In this document: positions 11,698 to 23,060 of the stretch, piece by piece | Layout: each line of letters begins with the position of its first letter | How positions within the stretch are numbered: position 1 is the first letter of the stretch | Source: Mactromeris polynyma | Lineage: Eukaryota > Mollusca > Bivalvia > Venerida > Mactridae | Direction: 5' to 3' | Length of the DNA: 64,000 nt | Assembly (NCBI GenBank): GCA_032209605.1 | Contig: JASFXZ010000001.1 | Span: forward strand, 6,076,001 to 6,140,000 | Program-made: the position numbers and the translations under genes | Notes under the pieces: generated by a model | The model's input: only the letters and a program-made list of their open reading frames with translations | The model's database searches: none | What the model was told of the DNA's origin: nothing

Positions 11698-13787
11698 TAT
11701 TTGTCTCTTATTAGGGACATAGCTTATGCTAGTTTCTTTTATATAGAAGATAATTTTGACGTATGATTGATACTTGTTGAAAATCTCCTATGATTGGATC
11801 ACCACTGAAATGAGGAAAATGTCGAGATTTGTATTGTGGAAATTCTAAATAGTCAAAACAATTTGGTAAAATGTCTGAAATAGAGATATTTGGCAGGTGA
11901 CTCTTCATAAAACTCATAGAAATATAATACTCAGACAATCAATTTATCCTGTCTTTTCAATGTGTTAAATTTTGCAGAAAATCTAGAAATTTGACTCTTT
12001 GTTGAAGGAAGGAATCCACAATAAATGCCCTAGTACAGAATTTATTGGGACTACTCCAGGAAAAGCTCCAGGGGGGTAGGAATAACGACCAATTAGAATT
12101 AACTTGGTCAGAATCTTTTGGTAAAATAACTAATTAAAATTCTGTGTCCCTTATTTTCGATTGTATTTATTCGATTTGTATTTTTGACTCACATTTATAC
12201 TCGCTTGTATACCAATTGCTTTAAGTTAATTTTCAGTCTCTGTCAACGTGTTGTAGATTGGCCAAAATGATGGAATTTCAAGTGATGTTAACAGATATAT
12301 AGATACATGTAGATACATAAATATTCAGATCCTTACAGATTAAGTTGGTTACTTGTGTGTGTCTGTAGGTGTTGTTTCGGGAAAAGATTTGAGAAAAATA
12401 TTTTGTGCGACACAAATACTGGACAAAATAAAATCTCTTCCAATTTTGCTATATTTTTGTGTCTTTTATTTCGCTAGATAGAGAAGTTTGGTGCTTTTCA
12501 AGAGCTATATTTTATAGATATTTGTTTGATGATAAATACTCCATATTTTGTTAGATTTTCTGTGTTTAGTAGACTAGTTTGTTGATGGTTTTAGCATAAT
12601 GTTGTATTTAGTTAGCTGATGTGTCACTGAACAAACAGTATTCAACAACTGGAATCTAGAAAGTTATTTATGTAGCTTTATGTGATTGTCTCCATTTTCT
12701 TGCCTTCTTAACAGGAGATAGTGGCGATTTTTTGTCAAAATATGCTTTGTCTTAAATATGAAAAAATAGGTGGTAAATGCATGCACTCTGATATACTCTA
12801 CAACACTGTATTGTCACTTTGCTTTCCCCAAACCACAAATATACAAGTCCAATATAGGTATTTTCTACTCTGACGTATGGGCGGTGTTAGCATAAACAAT
12901 TCCTATCTCAGACTTGTGTATTGCAGTTCCAGGCAAAAATATGATACAGTGTTTTAGAGTGGGTCTGTATGACGGCATTAACATACTTCTCCAAATTATT
13001 ACTTGGTATGTTTTGATAAAATATAAGGCTATCTACCTATAAGTGTATTTAGAAATTGTTATCATAATGGGTTCACATAAACTGGTTACTTGTGGTTACC
13101 GTGACCTGCTTTACTTCCAAACTGGATTGTATTTCGCTTGTCTGTTTCGAGCACTCCTTGTTTTCAAGCAGGTTATTAAGGTATCTGTCTGCAGCGAGCG
13201 TCTGTTTTTCATGTGAAATAATTTTGAGAAATGAAGGAGACATTTGATACTTATATGATACTGTTGTAGACTGGAAACAATTAAAATACAATCATCACCA
13301 TCTCAGATTATTTTATCTTCTGTTTACCATCAGAAATAATGTAAGCACTTACTATATTTCTTGATTTATCTGTTGATTCCATTTATTGGATAGTGATTGT
13401 TCAGTTAAGTTAGTATTTATTTATTCTTAGATTGTGTTTTAGATATTTAAATATACTTGTATACGGACTTGTAGTGTATATAATTCTGTGATATATAATT
13501 GATGTTTCTGATACCTGTGTTCATGTTTGTGTATACTGCAGTTTGGCTCAATGTCTACTTTGTGTTGTTGTATGGTGTAACATTTAACAAGTGAGTCTTT
13601 TACACTGTTGTCATAGCAACATTACCAATGTTCACTTGTATAACTTTGAGATTTGGATGAGTGTGTATCAATACATTTTAGCTATGACTAAATATTTATA
13701 TTTACCCCTAAATGTTTAAATTCTTGATGGAGTTTTATTTTCTTATGGTGATTTAGGAGGTAAAGTAGGAATGTTGTGAATATGAGA
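11698..13787. other. No gene seen
   Basis: AT-rich non-coding sequence. The ORFs at 11729-11938 and 13073-13291 (minus) are short, compositionally ordinary and lack supporting splice or start context. An X-box-like palindrome is at 13607-13620. Confidence 0.5.
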
Positions 13788-14167
13788 ATAGATAGTTCCC
13801 TCACCTACAATTTTTACCTCCCTTGTTCCCTCATCTACAATATTTACCTCCCTTGTTCCCTCATCTACAATATTTACCTCCCTTGTTTTTATTCATCAGC
13901 CATTTTAATAAGCAAAAACTGATGAGCACTTATAGGAGTAATTCCCAAATATATGATAATTGAGAAAATACCAAGAGAATTTGCATGTGACAACCACTTT
14001 TTCTTCAACTTTTTGAGCCAACTGCCCACATGAGCATAATGAATAAGATGTTTTTATATATTTGATTTGATTTTATCATCGTTTATATTATATTCCCTAT
14101 AAACTTTGGAAATTTGTTGACTTTTCAGAACAAGGGAGGTAAATATTGTATGTGGGAACTATCTATT
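13788..14167. mobile_element. MITE-like element with ~40-bp terminal inverted repeats
   Basis: The left end (from 13788: atagatagttccc, then tacctcccttgtt) is mirrored by the right end (to 14167: aacaagggaggtaaatattg, then gggaactatctat), with a two-base length difference. About 380 bp total and no coding capacity, so a non-autonomous DNA element is likely. The inner part of the left arm is present three times in tandem (29-bp period, 13800-13886), so the two arms are unequal. Confidence 0.65.
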
Positions 14168-15713
14168 TGTACAACGTACTGATATCGCTTGTTTAATGCT
14201 ATTTTTTGGTAAAATTTAATGCAGATTTTAGTTGTCAGACAATTAGTCTGAACATTTTATTTGGTATTGGTAGCCAACTTCTCTTGACATCATTCTGTCA
14301 ACTTAGAATTTATGACTGGCCTAAAATAGATTTATACTACCACTAGAAGTAATTATATGCAGCTAAAGACCGAATGTTTGTTTGCTAAATGTACGCAGTC
14401 AATCTTGATTTGAGTGAGCATGAGGGAATGTGTTATAAATGAACATTGAGGTGTCAGCTATATACATACACACATTATACATTTATAACCTTATATGGTC
14501 TGAATAGTTGAATGTTCAGTTAAAGATGGATGTTTTAGTGAGGTTACCTGTATACAATGTACTACTGGTTTGACTGGTTTGACTGAACTGTGTGGTATTA
14601 CAACTCACCTTCATGAGATCAGGGTAAATTATTACAGCTCTTCCATTTGCTGCAACAGAAATGTTTACCAATGCCAGACACTCAGTTGAGATGTGTTTTA
14701 GCACATTGTAATAAACAATGGGAATGAAATGTTTTTACAGTATCTCTGATTTCCTCGTACATGAACCTTGCTATGTGATGGAAACTGTAACTGAATGTAA
14801 CTATAAGATGAAATGTCTGGTAAATAATTACTATCTAAGCTTGTCTTCCACGTGACCTGGCATGCTCATGTTGCTTGGATTGTGTTTATAGGTTATCGTG
14901 TGTCATTTTAATAATCACCCATCAAATGATCAATCGTTAAGTATTATGTATGCATTTATAATTTAGCTTAAATGTCGCTGTCATTGTTGTATCATACATA
15001 AAGTTGTTTCTTTTGAAAGACAAGACAATAAATAAGATTTCTTGTGTCAACTTTGCTAGTAAATGTAATCATACTGAAAATAGTTTGTGTTGAATTGTTT
15101 TACTTGATACTTTCAGACTTTGTGTAAGGTGTTTCTTAATTAGTTTTTAAGCAATGTAATGAAAATTCTTGAATAATGACCTCTGTATAACTGTGTAATC
15201 CCATCCATTGCATGTCAGAATTATAACCAATTCTATATATAAGATTTGTATGTTGTTGTATGATCATCTCTCCCTGAGAATTGTTAGCTTGTTTGCTTGT
15301 TTATGTATCGTGTTGGAAGAATCTATGCATTAATAATGGTCTTGTGTATGTGTGATTGTCTGCTACTTATTTTTTTTGTGACATAATATGGATTTACATG
15401 TGACACAAATGATGAATTTGATTTTCTGTTGCCTAGCAACGTATCTGTCAGACAAAATATACCACTCCTTAGTTGACTGGATATTTGAGGAAATTTGAAA
15501 AGCAAAAACAAATGTATAAAGATTTATAGCAGTAAATTATGTTTAATTGAGGACATTTATATGTATTATACATGTAGCTTTATCTATACATCAATGTGTG
15601 TGTATACAATCTAATGTATGTCATACTTTGTATCTGACATTGAGGACAAAATAAAACCTATAAAATGTCATGTTTGGTTTGTTTTAATGTTGGTGAATTT
15701 TATATATGTGTAT
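14168..15713. other. No gene seen; one X-box-like palindrome
   Basis: AT-rich sequence with no coding signal. GTTGCCTAGCAAC at 15428-15440 fits the RFX X-box consensus exactly with a 1-nt spacer. Confidence 0.45.
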
Positions 15714-16375
15714 TGATAATAGAGAGTGGTGTAAGTGTGGTGTGGTGTATTGATAATAGAGAGTGGTGTGGTGTATTGAGAATAGAGAGTGGTGTATGTG
15801 TATTGTTGTGTATTGATAACAGAGAGTGGTGTATGTGTGGTGTATTGATAATAGAGAGTGGTGTGGTGTATTATAGAGAGTGGTGTATGTGTGATTTGGT
15901 ATATTGAGAATATAGAGTGGTATATATGTGGTGTTGTGTATTGAGAATAGAGAGTGGTGTAGGCATTGTGTATTGATAATAGAGAGTGGTGTAGGTGTGG
16001 TGTGGTGTATTGATAATTGACAGTGGTGTAGGTGTGGTTTGGTGTATTGATAATAGAGAGTGGTGTATGTGTGGTGTAGTGCATTGATAATAGAGAGTGG
16101 TGTAGTGTATTGAGAATAGAGAGTGGTGTAGGTGTGGTGTATTGAGAATAGAGAGTGGTGTAGGTGTGGTGTATTGAGAATAGAGAGTGGTGTAGATGTG
16201 GTGTGATGTATTGAGAATAGAGAGTGGTGTATATGTGGTGTGGTGTATTGGGAATAGAGAGTGGTGTAGGTGTGGTGTATTGAGAATAGAGAGTGGTGTA
16301 GATGTGGTGTGGTGTATTGAGAATAGAGAGTGGTGTATATGTGGTGTGGTGTATTGGGAATAGAAAGCAGTGTAT
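15714..16375. repeat. Variable 24-37-bp minisatellite (core gaatagagagtggtg)
   Basis: About 19 copies of a core agagagtggtg with variable gtgtggtg filler. The minus strand reads open in all three frames (up to 264 codons, rich in His, Tyr, Thr, Pro, Ser). That is expected of a T/C-rich strand lacking TAA/TAG/TGA, and the frames have no unique domain. Confidence 0.95.
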
Positions 16376-17189
16376 GTGTACATGTTGTATCAGAATTGTT
16401 GCCTTGACTATCACAAAGCAACCTTGAGGTATGTACAAGTACAGAAATGTATGAAACTTCTAAAAAAAGTTGATACAATACTTAGTGAAGCTGGAATTGT
16501 GATTTCCTATATGGCATGAATGTTTAAACTCTGATGGTTCAAAGGACAATTATCATGCTTTTGTTCAAATTTATATTACCACTTTACAGACTTCAAGACA
16601 TCATGAAGAAAAACTAAAATATCCACTCTACAGTGAGTAATAACATTGTTTACATAGACGATAATATGATACATTTAATGTCTTGTCTGCCAGTTTTAGG
16701 TACTTGATTGCAATTGATATTTCAGACAAAACAATAAAATTGTTGTTGAAAGGAAATGAAATTATCAGTGAAAGTGATGAGAGACATTCGGGAGCTGTTA
16801 TTGCACTTACACATAATACAATGAAACAGCTGTAATTGATGTGAATGACGCTTGGCGTGCCTTTATGCTGTTTTGTTCCTTATTGAATTATCTCATGAGA
16901 CTGTTGATCAAATGCCAAATTTTATTAAAGCATTAATATTATGATGCATAAATATCATTTCTATTGATATGCTCTAATGTTGAACAATTTGTCGAAATGT
17001 CAATTGACTGCACAATAAAACAGAAATGAATCAATACACAAAATATTAATATTCATTCTACATTTGCATTCAATGGGATTTTGCTCTGAACATTATTTCC
17101 ATGACATATAATTAAGTAAACCTTGTCAAAAATATGCAGATATATTTTATTTAAGAAATACAGCTACGTACATGTTTAATTATAAAAAC
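16376..17189. other. No gene seen
   Basis: AT-rich non-coding sequence; no element recognised. Confidence 0.45.
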
Positions 17190-17245
17190 AAGGGAGACAC
17201 ATCCTACTAACAATTGCTGTAAGACTGTAGCAGTTGTCTCCCTTA
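17190..17245. repeat. Short inverted repeat aagggagac / gtctccctt, shared dispersed motif
   Basis: aagggagac (17190) and gtctccctt (17236) form a short inverted pair. The 21-bp word beginning actgtagcagttg at ~17225 recurs exactly at 26853-26873, and a shorter relative lies at 27071. It is probably a terminal motif of a dispersed element family. Confidence 0.5.
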
Positions 17246-17335
17246 CACAAAAAATTTAAAACGGAAATTTATGCTTATTTTTGTATAGATACATCAACGA
17301 CACAAACTTTTGCTATCTATGATCAACGACTGACA

Positions 17336-17629
17336 ATGTCATTACCGTCTGCTTTATTTACGCCAGAAATTCTAAAACAAAATGCACAAACAAAACACTT
17401 AATGAACAGCCGATGGATTGTGATGACATCTTTTGCACTGGGGTCACATTGGTATAGGTTTGCCAGGAAATATTTATATGAAGGAGTCCGGCATTACCGC
17501 CTCGGTCGTTTTATTGTCACGGTGTCAACTTTGAGTGTGGCAGTTCGTGAATTAGATACCAAACACGTACATGAACTATGTTACCACAAAGCACTCAGTA
17601 TACGAAGGATACCATCAGGAGATAAATAA
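17336..17629 (+). CDS. Unidentified 97-codon ORF
   Basis: The open frame extends upstream to 17234 without ATG; the first ATG is at 17336. The product is basic and aromatic-rich, with WYRFARKYLYEGVRHYRLGR in the middle, followed by a Thr/Val-rich stretch and a basic C-terminus ending RIPSGDK. No domain was recognised. The region is more GC-rich than its surroundings. One minus-strand frame is also partly open (CDPSAKDVITIHRL), so strand is not certain. It sits beside a dispersed inverted motif and could be an element remnant. Confidence 0.25.
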   Translation: MSLPSALFTPEILKQNAQTKHLMNSRWIVMTSFALGSHWYRFARKYLYEGVRHYRLGRFIVTVSTLSVAVRELDTKHVHELCYHKALSIRRIPSGDK

Positions 17630-18447
17630 GCACAGTAAATTATTTGTTTATGAATATATGGTTGGTCTCACGAGAGCTTTTTAGTATATGCTATTTGTTG
17701 ATCTTATAACGGCATTGAATATTGCTTCCTTATAATTATCTTATCTCGCGCAACCATGGAAATACTACGGAAAGACTGGATATTGGGTTTTATCTATCGT
17801 GTGTGTGTAAGAGTTGTCTTTCTTGACGTAAACAAACATGGCGCCGAATCGTGAAAAGTCATGAAAGTTTGTGAAATAAACTCCAAAAAGGTCCGAAAAC
17901 GGAAGAGAATTCAACAAACTATGTTACCTATTGGATGACATTTCAATAGTGAAGACATGTGCGCAGTTTTAAAGCGTGACACCATGGAGTAATCTTTGTA
18001 GATTAAATATTGACGACAGAGAATGAAACTGAAGGCAACAAATAGAATTTAGAAGGGAGATATAAAGTCGATGTTTTACTAATTATCTGAATCAGTTCGT
18101 TGAAGAGACCAATGCTATGTATTATTCAATAGGAGGATCGGGCAATTAATCACTGATAGATATAGCAGCCTTAAAGCTCTCTATTGATGACTTCACTGCA
18201 AGATCACGTTTGTTTCAATCAAGAACTGTTTTCACAAAGGAAGAGTTTTTGACTTGTATGGACTGTAAGCGCTTGGATTTATTATTTACAGAGTTTTCTA
18301 CAATGTTCTGTCGCATATAGTCTTAGTACTGTCTAGCTCTAATCTTTTTTACCTTAATGGTTTCAAAAAGAATTCAAGATTTATGACTGTTATGTGTAGA
18401 AACGTCAGCTGCTGGTGGTGTCACATCCCTTGTTGCGGGACTAGGTT
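17630..18447. other. Promoter-like region, no clear CDS
   Basis: GC content is higher than in the flanks. It contains tgacgtaaacaaacATGGCGCC at 17824-17844 (listed separately). Short frames open on both strands near 18380-18450 could not be resolved into exons. Confidence 0.35.
17824..17850 (+). promoter_or_regulatory. Promoter-like CRE half-site plus ATGGCGCC (YY1-like) site
   Basis: tgacgta (CRE-like) stands 8 bp before caaacATGGCGCCG, which resembles the AANATGGCGNC YY1/initiator element found over start codons of many animal genes. The ATG at 17838 opens only 8 codons, so if it is used a splice donor would be needed; none is obvious. Direction + would suit the exons at 19.2-20.4 kb. This is inference from motif and position. 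Confidence 0.3.
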
Positions 18448-18647
18448 TTATTCCTTCAGCATGGCAGAGACATGACCACCTTGTCTGGATCTATAATTCT
18501 TGGAGATGAAGTGAGCTGCAAATCGTTGGACATACTCCGGTTTTTCGATGTCGACCTGCTGAAACAGGTTCCAGTATAAGGTAAATTGTGGTCTATATGA
18601 CTGATTTATGTATTGTAATGCTGTTTCAAAGCTGTGTTGTGTGTTCT
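18448..18647 (-). CDS. Unidentified 3'-terminal exon (minus strand)
   Basis: On the minus strand an acceptor (ttctcatatttgcatgcag) is followed by an open frame to a TAA at 18448. Residues include ETALQYINQSYRPQFTLYWN, then KPEYVQRFAAHFISKNYRSR and the end SAMLKE. Composition is balanced and third positions are mixed, unlike the surrounding AT-rich DNA, so it looks coding. An ATG ten bases upstream of the acceptor would allow a 69-codon single-exon reading instead. The plus strand is also open over part of the same stretch, so strand is probable, not proven. No family recognised. Confidence 0.45.
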
Positions 18648-19180
18648 CTGCATGCAAATATGAGAACTAATAAATGCTAAAACAAAGAACAGTACTTCCA
18701 GCCTTGAGATAGCGGGTACTGGGGATCCCAGGTGCATCTACGGTGTCGGGTACATGTAAAAATGACCTTATTAAATCAATTTATGCTTTCCATTTCAATA
18801 TTAAAGTGACACATTTCTGCTAGCTAACACAGACACATACTGTAAATGAACACAAAAACATCATAATGATAATTTTTTATTCTATACATTGACTTTGCTG
18901 TTTACTTCACAGTTTTGCAGACCATACCCTTTTTTCTTCTTATGTCAGTAAAAATATACCAAGCTGGAGTTATTAACACATATTCTAAATGCAAATCAAG
19001 ACAGATGACCGATATCTAGAAATGCATTTCTGAAACATTGTGTTAATTATGATTTTTTTCAATAGTTGTTTATTATAATATTTATCACTGCATTCACAGT
19101 TTTAATAAAAGAAAAGTTGCTCTTGTAGCAATTAGCAAAACCTTTGTCTATAATATTTTGTATGTTCTGTATTTTTGCAG

Positions 19181-19317
19181 TTACTGAAGTGATGTCAGAT
19201 ACAGAAGAGTTATGTGAGTTGGTTTTATGTGGAAACTGTCAAACAAGCTGTACATATATCTGCAGGAGAGAAACTATGGCAGCATCAAGGATGTTAGATT
19301 TGAAGTGTTTGATTCCA
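19181..19317 (+). CDS. Candidate exon of an unidentified plus-strand gene
   Basis: The stretch lies between a good acceptor (tgttctgtatttttgcag) and a donor (CCA|gtgagt). Frame 3 is open throughout (MSDTEELCELVLCGNCQ..., Cys-rich). A second frame is open from 19218 (NYGSIKDVRFEVFDS) and would join in phase to an alternative frame of the next exon, which then stops at once. The right frame cannot be decided by reading. The exon itself is plausible because composition changes sharply at its borders. Confidence 0.3.
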
Positions 19318-19426
19318 GTGAGTATTTTTTATTATTTTATTTATACATAAAGTTAATAACTTTGTAGCTACTTCACACAGATTTTAAACTAGCTGTATTT
19401 GTATCTGCAGTTAAATTCATCAAGTG

Positions 19427-19642
19427 TTTGCTAAGGAGAGGTGTCGCAGATGTGTAGTTATCTTTGCTAAGGAGAGGTGTAGCAGATGTGTAGTTATCTT
19501 TGCTAAGGAGAGGTGTCGCAGATGTGTAGTTATCTTTGCTAAGGAGAGGTGTAGCAGATGTGTAGTTATCTTTGCTAAGGAGAGGTGTAGCAGATGTGTA
19601 GTTATCTTTGCTAAGGAGAGGTGTCGCAGATGTGTAGTTATC
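19427..19642. repeat. 36-bp minisatellite, 6 copies
   Basis: Six copies alternate between two variants (gtgtcgcag and gtgtagcag). The plus strand is open, giving a 12-residue repeat FAKERCRRCVVI/FAKERCSRCVVI. It lies between candidate exons, so it is probably intronic. Confidence 0.95.
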
Positions 19643-19800
19643 TTTTATAAAATGTTCAAACTTTGATCTGTTGCAAGAATGTTTCGTTTGAGACTGTAAG
19701 ATTTCATTTCCCTAGAACGGCATTATAGCTTTATTTATATAATATTCAGAAATATGATTATTTCAGTTTGTGATAGACTGTTGTTACAAATCTTACACAG

Positions 19801-20406
19801 GAAGGAAGTCCGTGTCTGGATTGACATTCAGTTATCACCTGATTCCAGAGTTCCTGTCAGTACTTGTAGAGTCAAGGAAGTGACAGGTACTGTGTTCACC
19901 ATCATATATCTATGAATGGTAAATCTGTATAAATTTTATACACTGTGATATCTGCAATTAAGCTCTTCTTAGCACCTATCACACTAGTTGAGCCATTGTG
20001 TTCATTCACCTTCTGTCTTTTGCCTGTCCATTTACATTATTCAGGGGATGAAACTTTGAATAGATGTTTCTTCAGTGTTCTCCCACCAAAATTGTTCATA
20101 ATTGCATCACTAGATTGCACAAAGGAACTGTCAGAAATGAGCATAGGAAAATCTTCAAAGAAAATCTTGCTTGTGTGACCTAAAGATTGAACAAGATATT
20201 CCTGTTCGTAAAACCACATGGCCAACGTTTGAACAATTATGTTTGATCAATTATTTCAACAAATAAATGTATTATCATTGTATTGAATCAACTGTGAAAA
20301 TGCCTTGTTCAATGACTCATGTTTCATATTCATTCTATTTCAGATTGTAAACCTACCAGGAATAAAAGAGGAACTTCAATGTGTTAATTGTGTATTCCAT
20401 CAATAA
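19801..20406 (+). CDS. Candidate three-exon end of an unidentified gene
   Basis: Three segments join in phase: 19801 (or 19805)-19886 (VRVWIDIQLSPDSRVPVSTC), donor gacag|gtactg; 20045-20172 (NRCFFSVLPPKLFIIASLDC), acceptor acattattcag; and 20344-20406 (IVNLPGIKEELQCVNCVFHQ, stop), acceptor attcattctatttcag. The first junction is phase 1 and gives a Gly codon. The second is phase 0 but needs a weak donor, CTT|gtgtga; otherwise translation stops at 20178. An aataaa lies at 20261 and caataaatgg spans the final stop. No family recognised. The link to the exon at 19181 is unsettled. The minus strand of 20037-20225 is also open, but its splice sites do not work. Confidence 0.35.
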
Positions 20407-20795
20407 ATGGTGAATTTACACATTACAACTCGCTCTGAGAATATACATAACAATGCATATGTTATATCTCGTATTCTACTATGAAGTTATGATTCACAAA
20501 TATTCCTACAAAAACACTACAAAACATTGACTGATGTCACAAAGAAAAAATAATGAGCATAAAAGTATCTACACTGCAATATTGAAAGTGTATCTTCTGT
20601 TCTATGGTTGTTGAAGCTTTCAATGTTTCTGTGCTAGCTTATAAATGACTCCCTACATGAATTTTCTGTTATTATATTTTAACTATACAATGTATGTCCT
20701 TGTAAGTAATTTTGGAGTATTGTTACAATATGTAGATGCAACATTATGTTATATTCATTGTAAATAGTATTTACTGTGCAGCTTCTTCAGAATCA
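20407..20795. other. No gene seen
   Basis: AT-rich sequence leading into the 17-bp array. Confidence 0.45.
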
Positions 20796-21112
20796 CCCTC
20801 TCTTCAACACCAACCTCTCTTCCAACCTCTCGTCAACAACAACCTCTCGTCAACAACAACCTCTCGTCAACAACAACCTCTCGTCAACAACAATCTCTCT
20901 TCAACAACAACCTCTCTTCAACAACAACCTCTCTTCAACAACAACCTCTCGTCAACAACAACCTCTCGTCAACAACAACCTCTCGTCAACAACAACCTCT
21001 CTTCAACAACAACCTCTATTCAACAACAACCTCTCTTCAACAACAACCTCTCTTCAACAACAAACTCTCTTCAACAACAAACTCTCTTCAACAACAACCT
21101 CTCTTCAACAAG
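20796..21112. repeat. 17-bp minisatellite (cctctcgtcaacaacaa), ~18 copies
   Basis: Blocks of a cttcaac variant alternate with blocks of a cgtcaac variant. Because 17 is not a multiple of three, the plus strand is open in several frames (Ser/Thr/Asn/Gln-rich, up to 144 codons). These are artefacts. Just after the array, gcttgaagagagagag (from 21125) is complementary to the unit and could fold back on the last copies. Confidence 0.95.
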
Positions 21113-21649
21113 GTCATTGTTGTGCTTGAAGAGAGAGAGGGAGGGGTTGGGGGTGATTAGGAAATGCTAGTCCAATATTTGCTAATTATTTGTATGAAAC
21201 AAAAAATCTTTTGTTTCATGCGTGTCAGGATTTTAATTTTTTTTAATCACCCATTTTAGAAATATAATTATGAAGGTATAAGATATATACATGTAATAGT
21301 AAAATCAATAAATGTTCATTCATACTATCCTGTTGTATAAATAAATATGTTTGTTTTTTAATTATAAGAACATTTTACCATAACATGATTTTGAATGTGT
21401 AGTTTACTTGGGATAATTGTGAAAAATGTACAAATATGTAAATTACATGTTAATACATGTAATCATTGTGTTAGTCTTAGAAGAGGTTTTTTGAAGACTT
21501 GTTTAATAAAGTCTATAAAAAATGATCACTCATGCAAAATCCTCTACTTCATTGCATAGGTCAATCACATGACCAGTAATGCCAGGTTTTTCATTGTGTT
21601 TGATCATGTGCCTGGAGGTAGTAGGAAACAGAATATGTTCATTTTTAAT
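21113..21649. other. No gene seen
   Basis: AT-rich sequence between the 17-bp array and a dispersed element. Confidence 0.45.
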
Positions 21650-21875
21650 ATGCCCCCCTTCGAAGAAGAGAGGGCATATTGGTTTGCACATGTCAGTCGG
21701 TCCGTCCGTCCGTAACCTTTTCGTTTCCGATCAACAACTCAAGAATCCTTTGAATCTATCATCCTCAAACTTGGTCCACATATTCATCTTTGGTAGCAGA
21801 GGAACCCAGTTGTCATAGGGTCAAAGGTCAAGGTCACAGGGGGCATAATGTTTTACAAACATCTCTTGTTTTTAC
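21650..21875 (+). mobile_element. Dispersed element with atgccccc/gggggcat ends
   Basis: Starts ATGCCCCCC at 21650, followed by a fold-back (cttcgaagaagagagggcat). A cggtccgtccgtccgt run, acttggtccacatattca, and ggtcaaaggtcaaggtcac follow. It ends GGGGGCAT at 21839-21846, then tttacaaacatctcttgtt. This text closely resembles a very common non-coding repeat of bivalve genomes (remembered style; a repeat-library search would settle it). No intact coding capacity. Confidence 0.7.
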
Positions 21876-22086
21876 TGTGCTGTATGTTACTATAAAGATA
21901 TTCTAACAACACTTTGTCTGAAGCTGAAAAGTAAATTCTGCTAAATGAATGATACATGTATGTTGACTGTATGTATGATTATGTTGTAAAATAGCTACCG
22001 TTTTCTGCATTTATATTAACTTGTTATTTCTTGATTTTTTGTGATATTTTGAATTATTGTCTTAACATCATACTCGTGAAATCAGA

Positions 22087-22161
22087 CAGTTGTCATGGTG
22101 AAGCACAGTTGTCATGGTTAAGCACAGTTGTCATGGTTAAGCACAGTTGTCATGGTTAAGA
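22087..22161. repeat. 19-bp tandem repeat, 4 copies (cagttgtcatggttaag)
   Basis: Four copies; each contains an X-box-like half, GTTGTCATGG. The spacing is exactly 19 bp. Confidence 0.9.
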
Positions 22162-22675
22162 CAACTATATTTAAAATATCAGTCAAATATCAGGCATTAT
22201 CTACGATCGTTCACAAGTGACTGAAATTTATTTTTCACTTTCAGGTTTTTGAGGTCAAAAGTTAGATGGACTGGACTAATAAGCATCTTTATTTGATTCA
22301 AAATATATATTTTTAAATCAGGTGTATGTGAGAAATGAAACTTATTTGTATGACTTGTTTATGTTTGCAGCCCATTGTAAGAAATAAAGGGAGGTAATAG
22401 AAAATCAATGAATATTAATTTAAACTATTATATTGCGTCAATTATTGTGTTTGTTATTGAAATGACTTTCTATATCAGTGTAATGTTGAATGTGTTATTT
22501 ATTTGGAATGATTATAAATGATATAAACATGTTTTTAATTCTACATTTAGTGTATAAATATATCACATGGCCAGTAACTCTTGGCTGTCTAACATGTAGT
22601 CATGTAACTGGTCTGGTACAATATAGTGTGTTGTGTGTATAAGCCTTCAAACTGTACATGTATCTACTGCTTGTA

Positions 22676-23060
22676 TACTGGCCACTATAAGCAGGTGGAC
22701 ATTTAATTGAAACAATGTAAATGATATTTTTGCTAAAATTCCAAATTTTGTGGGTTTAGGAAAGGGGATTTCTGTTTTGACTGCTTTAATGAGGTGGCTG
22801 TTAAACAGAGGTAATTGCTGACAGGAGTTTGTTTGACTGTTGTATAAATCAGTATATGTACATTCTGTTGTCTCCTAGACTTCTGTACAGTGTGATGGAG
22901 ACTGAACATTATCTTGGTTGTTATAAGCAGGTGGTCTCTGTCACAATCGTGGCATTTAAATTGTTGTGTGAATGCGGTTTTTTTTTGGTTATTAAAACAA
23001 GGTGCCTGTTAAAAAGAGGTGATTTATGTCAGAGTTTTACCTGGCTGTTGTATAAAGGTG
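22676..23060. repeat. Degenerate ~220-bp duplication
   Basis: Two diverged copies share ataagcaggtgg (22687, 22923) followed by g-gctgttaaa-agaggt (22795, 23004) and ctgttgtataaa. It is probably an old duplication of a dispersed repeat. The 106-codon plus-strand frame across it shows no domain. Confidence 0.5.

Noticed and set aside
15668..16478. Minus-strand 256-264-codon His/Tyr/Thr/Pro-rich proteins
   Set aside because: All three minus frames are open over the same minisatellite, with no unique domain or start context.
19424..19666. Cys-rich 80-codon protein (FAKERC repeat)
   Set aside because: Six copies of a 36-bp minisatellite between candidate exons; no start context.
20736..21170. 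Gln/Asn/Ser-rich prion-like protein
   Set aside because: It is the product of a 17-bp repeat read in several frames. The composition follows from caacaacaa, not selection.
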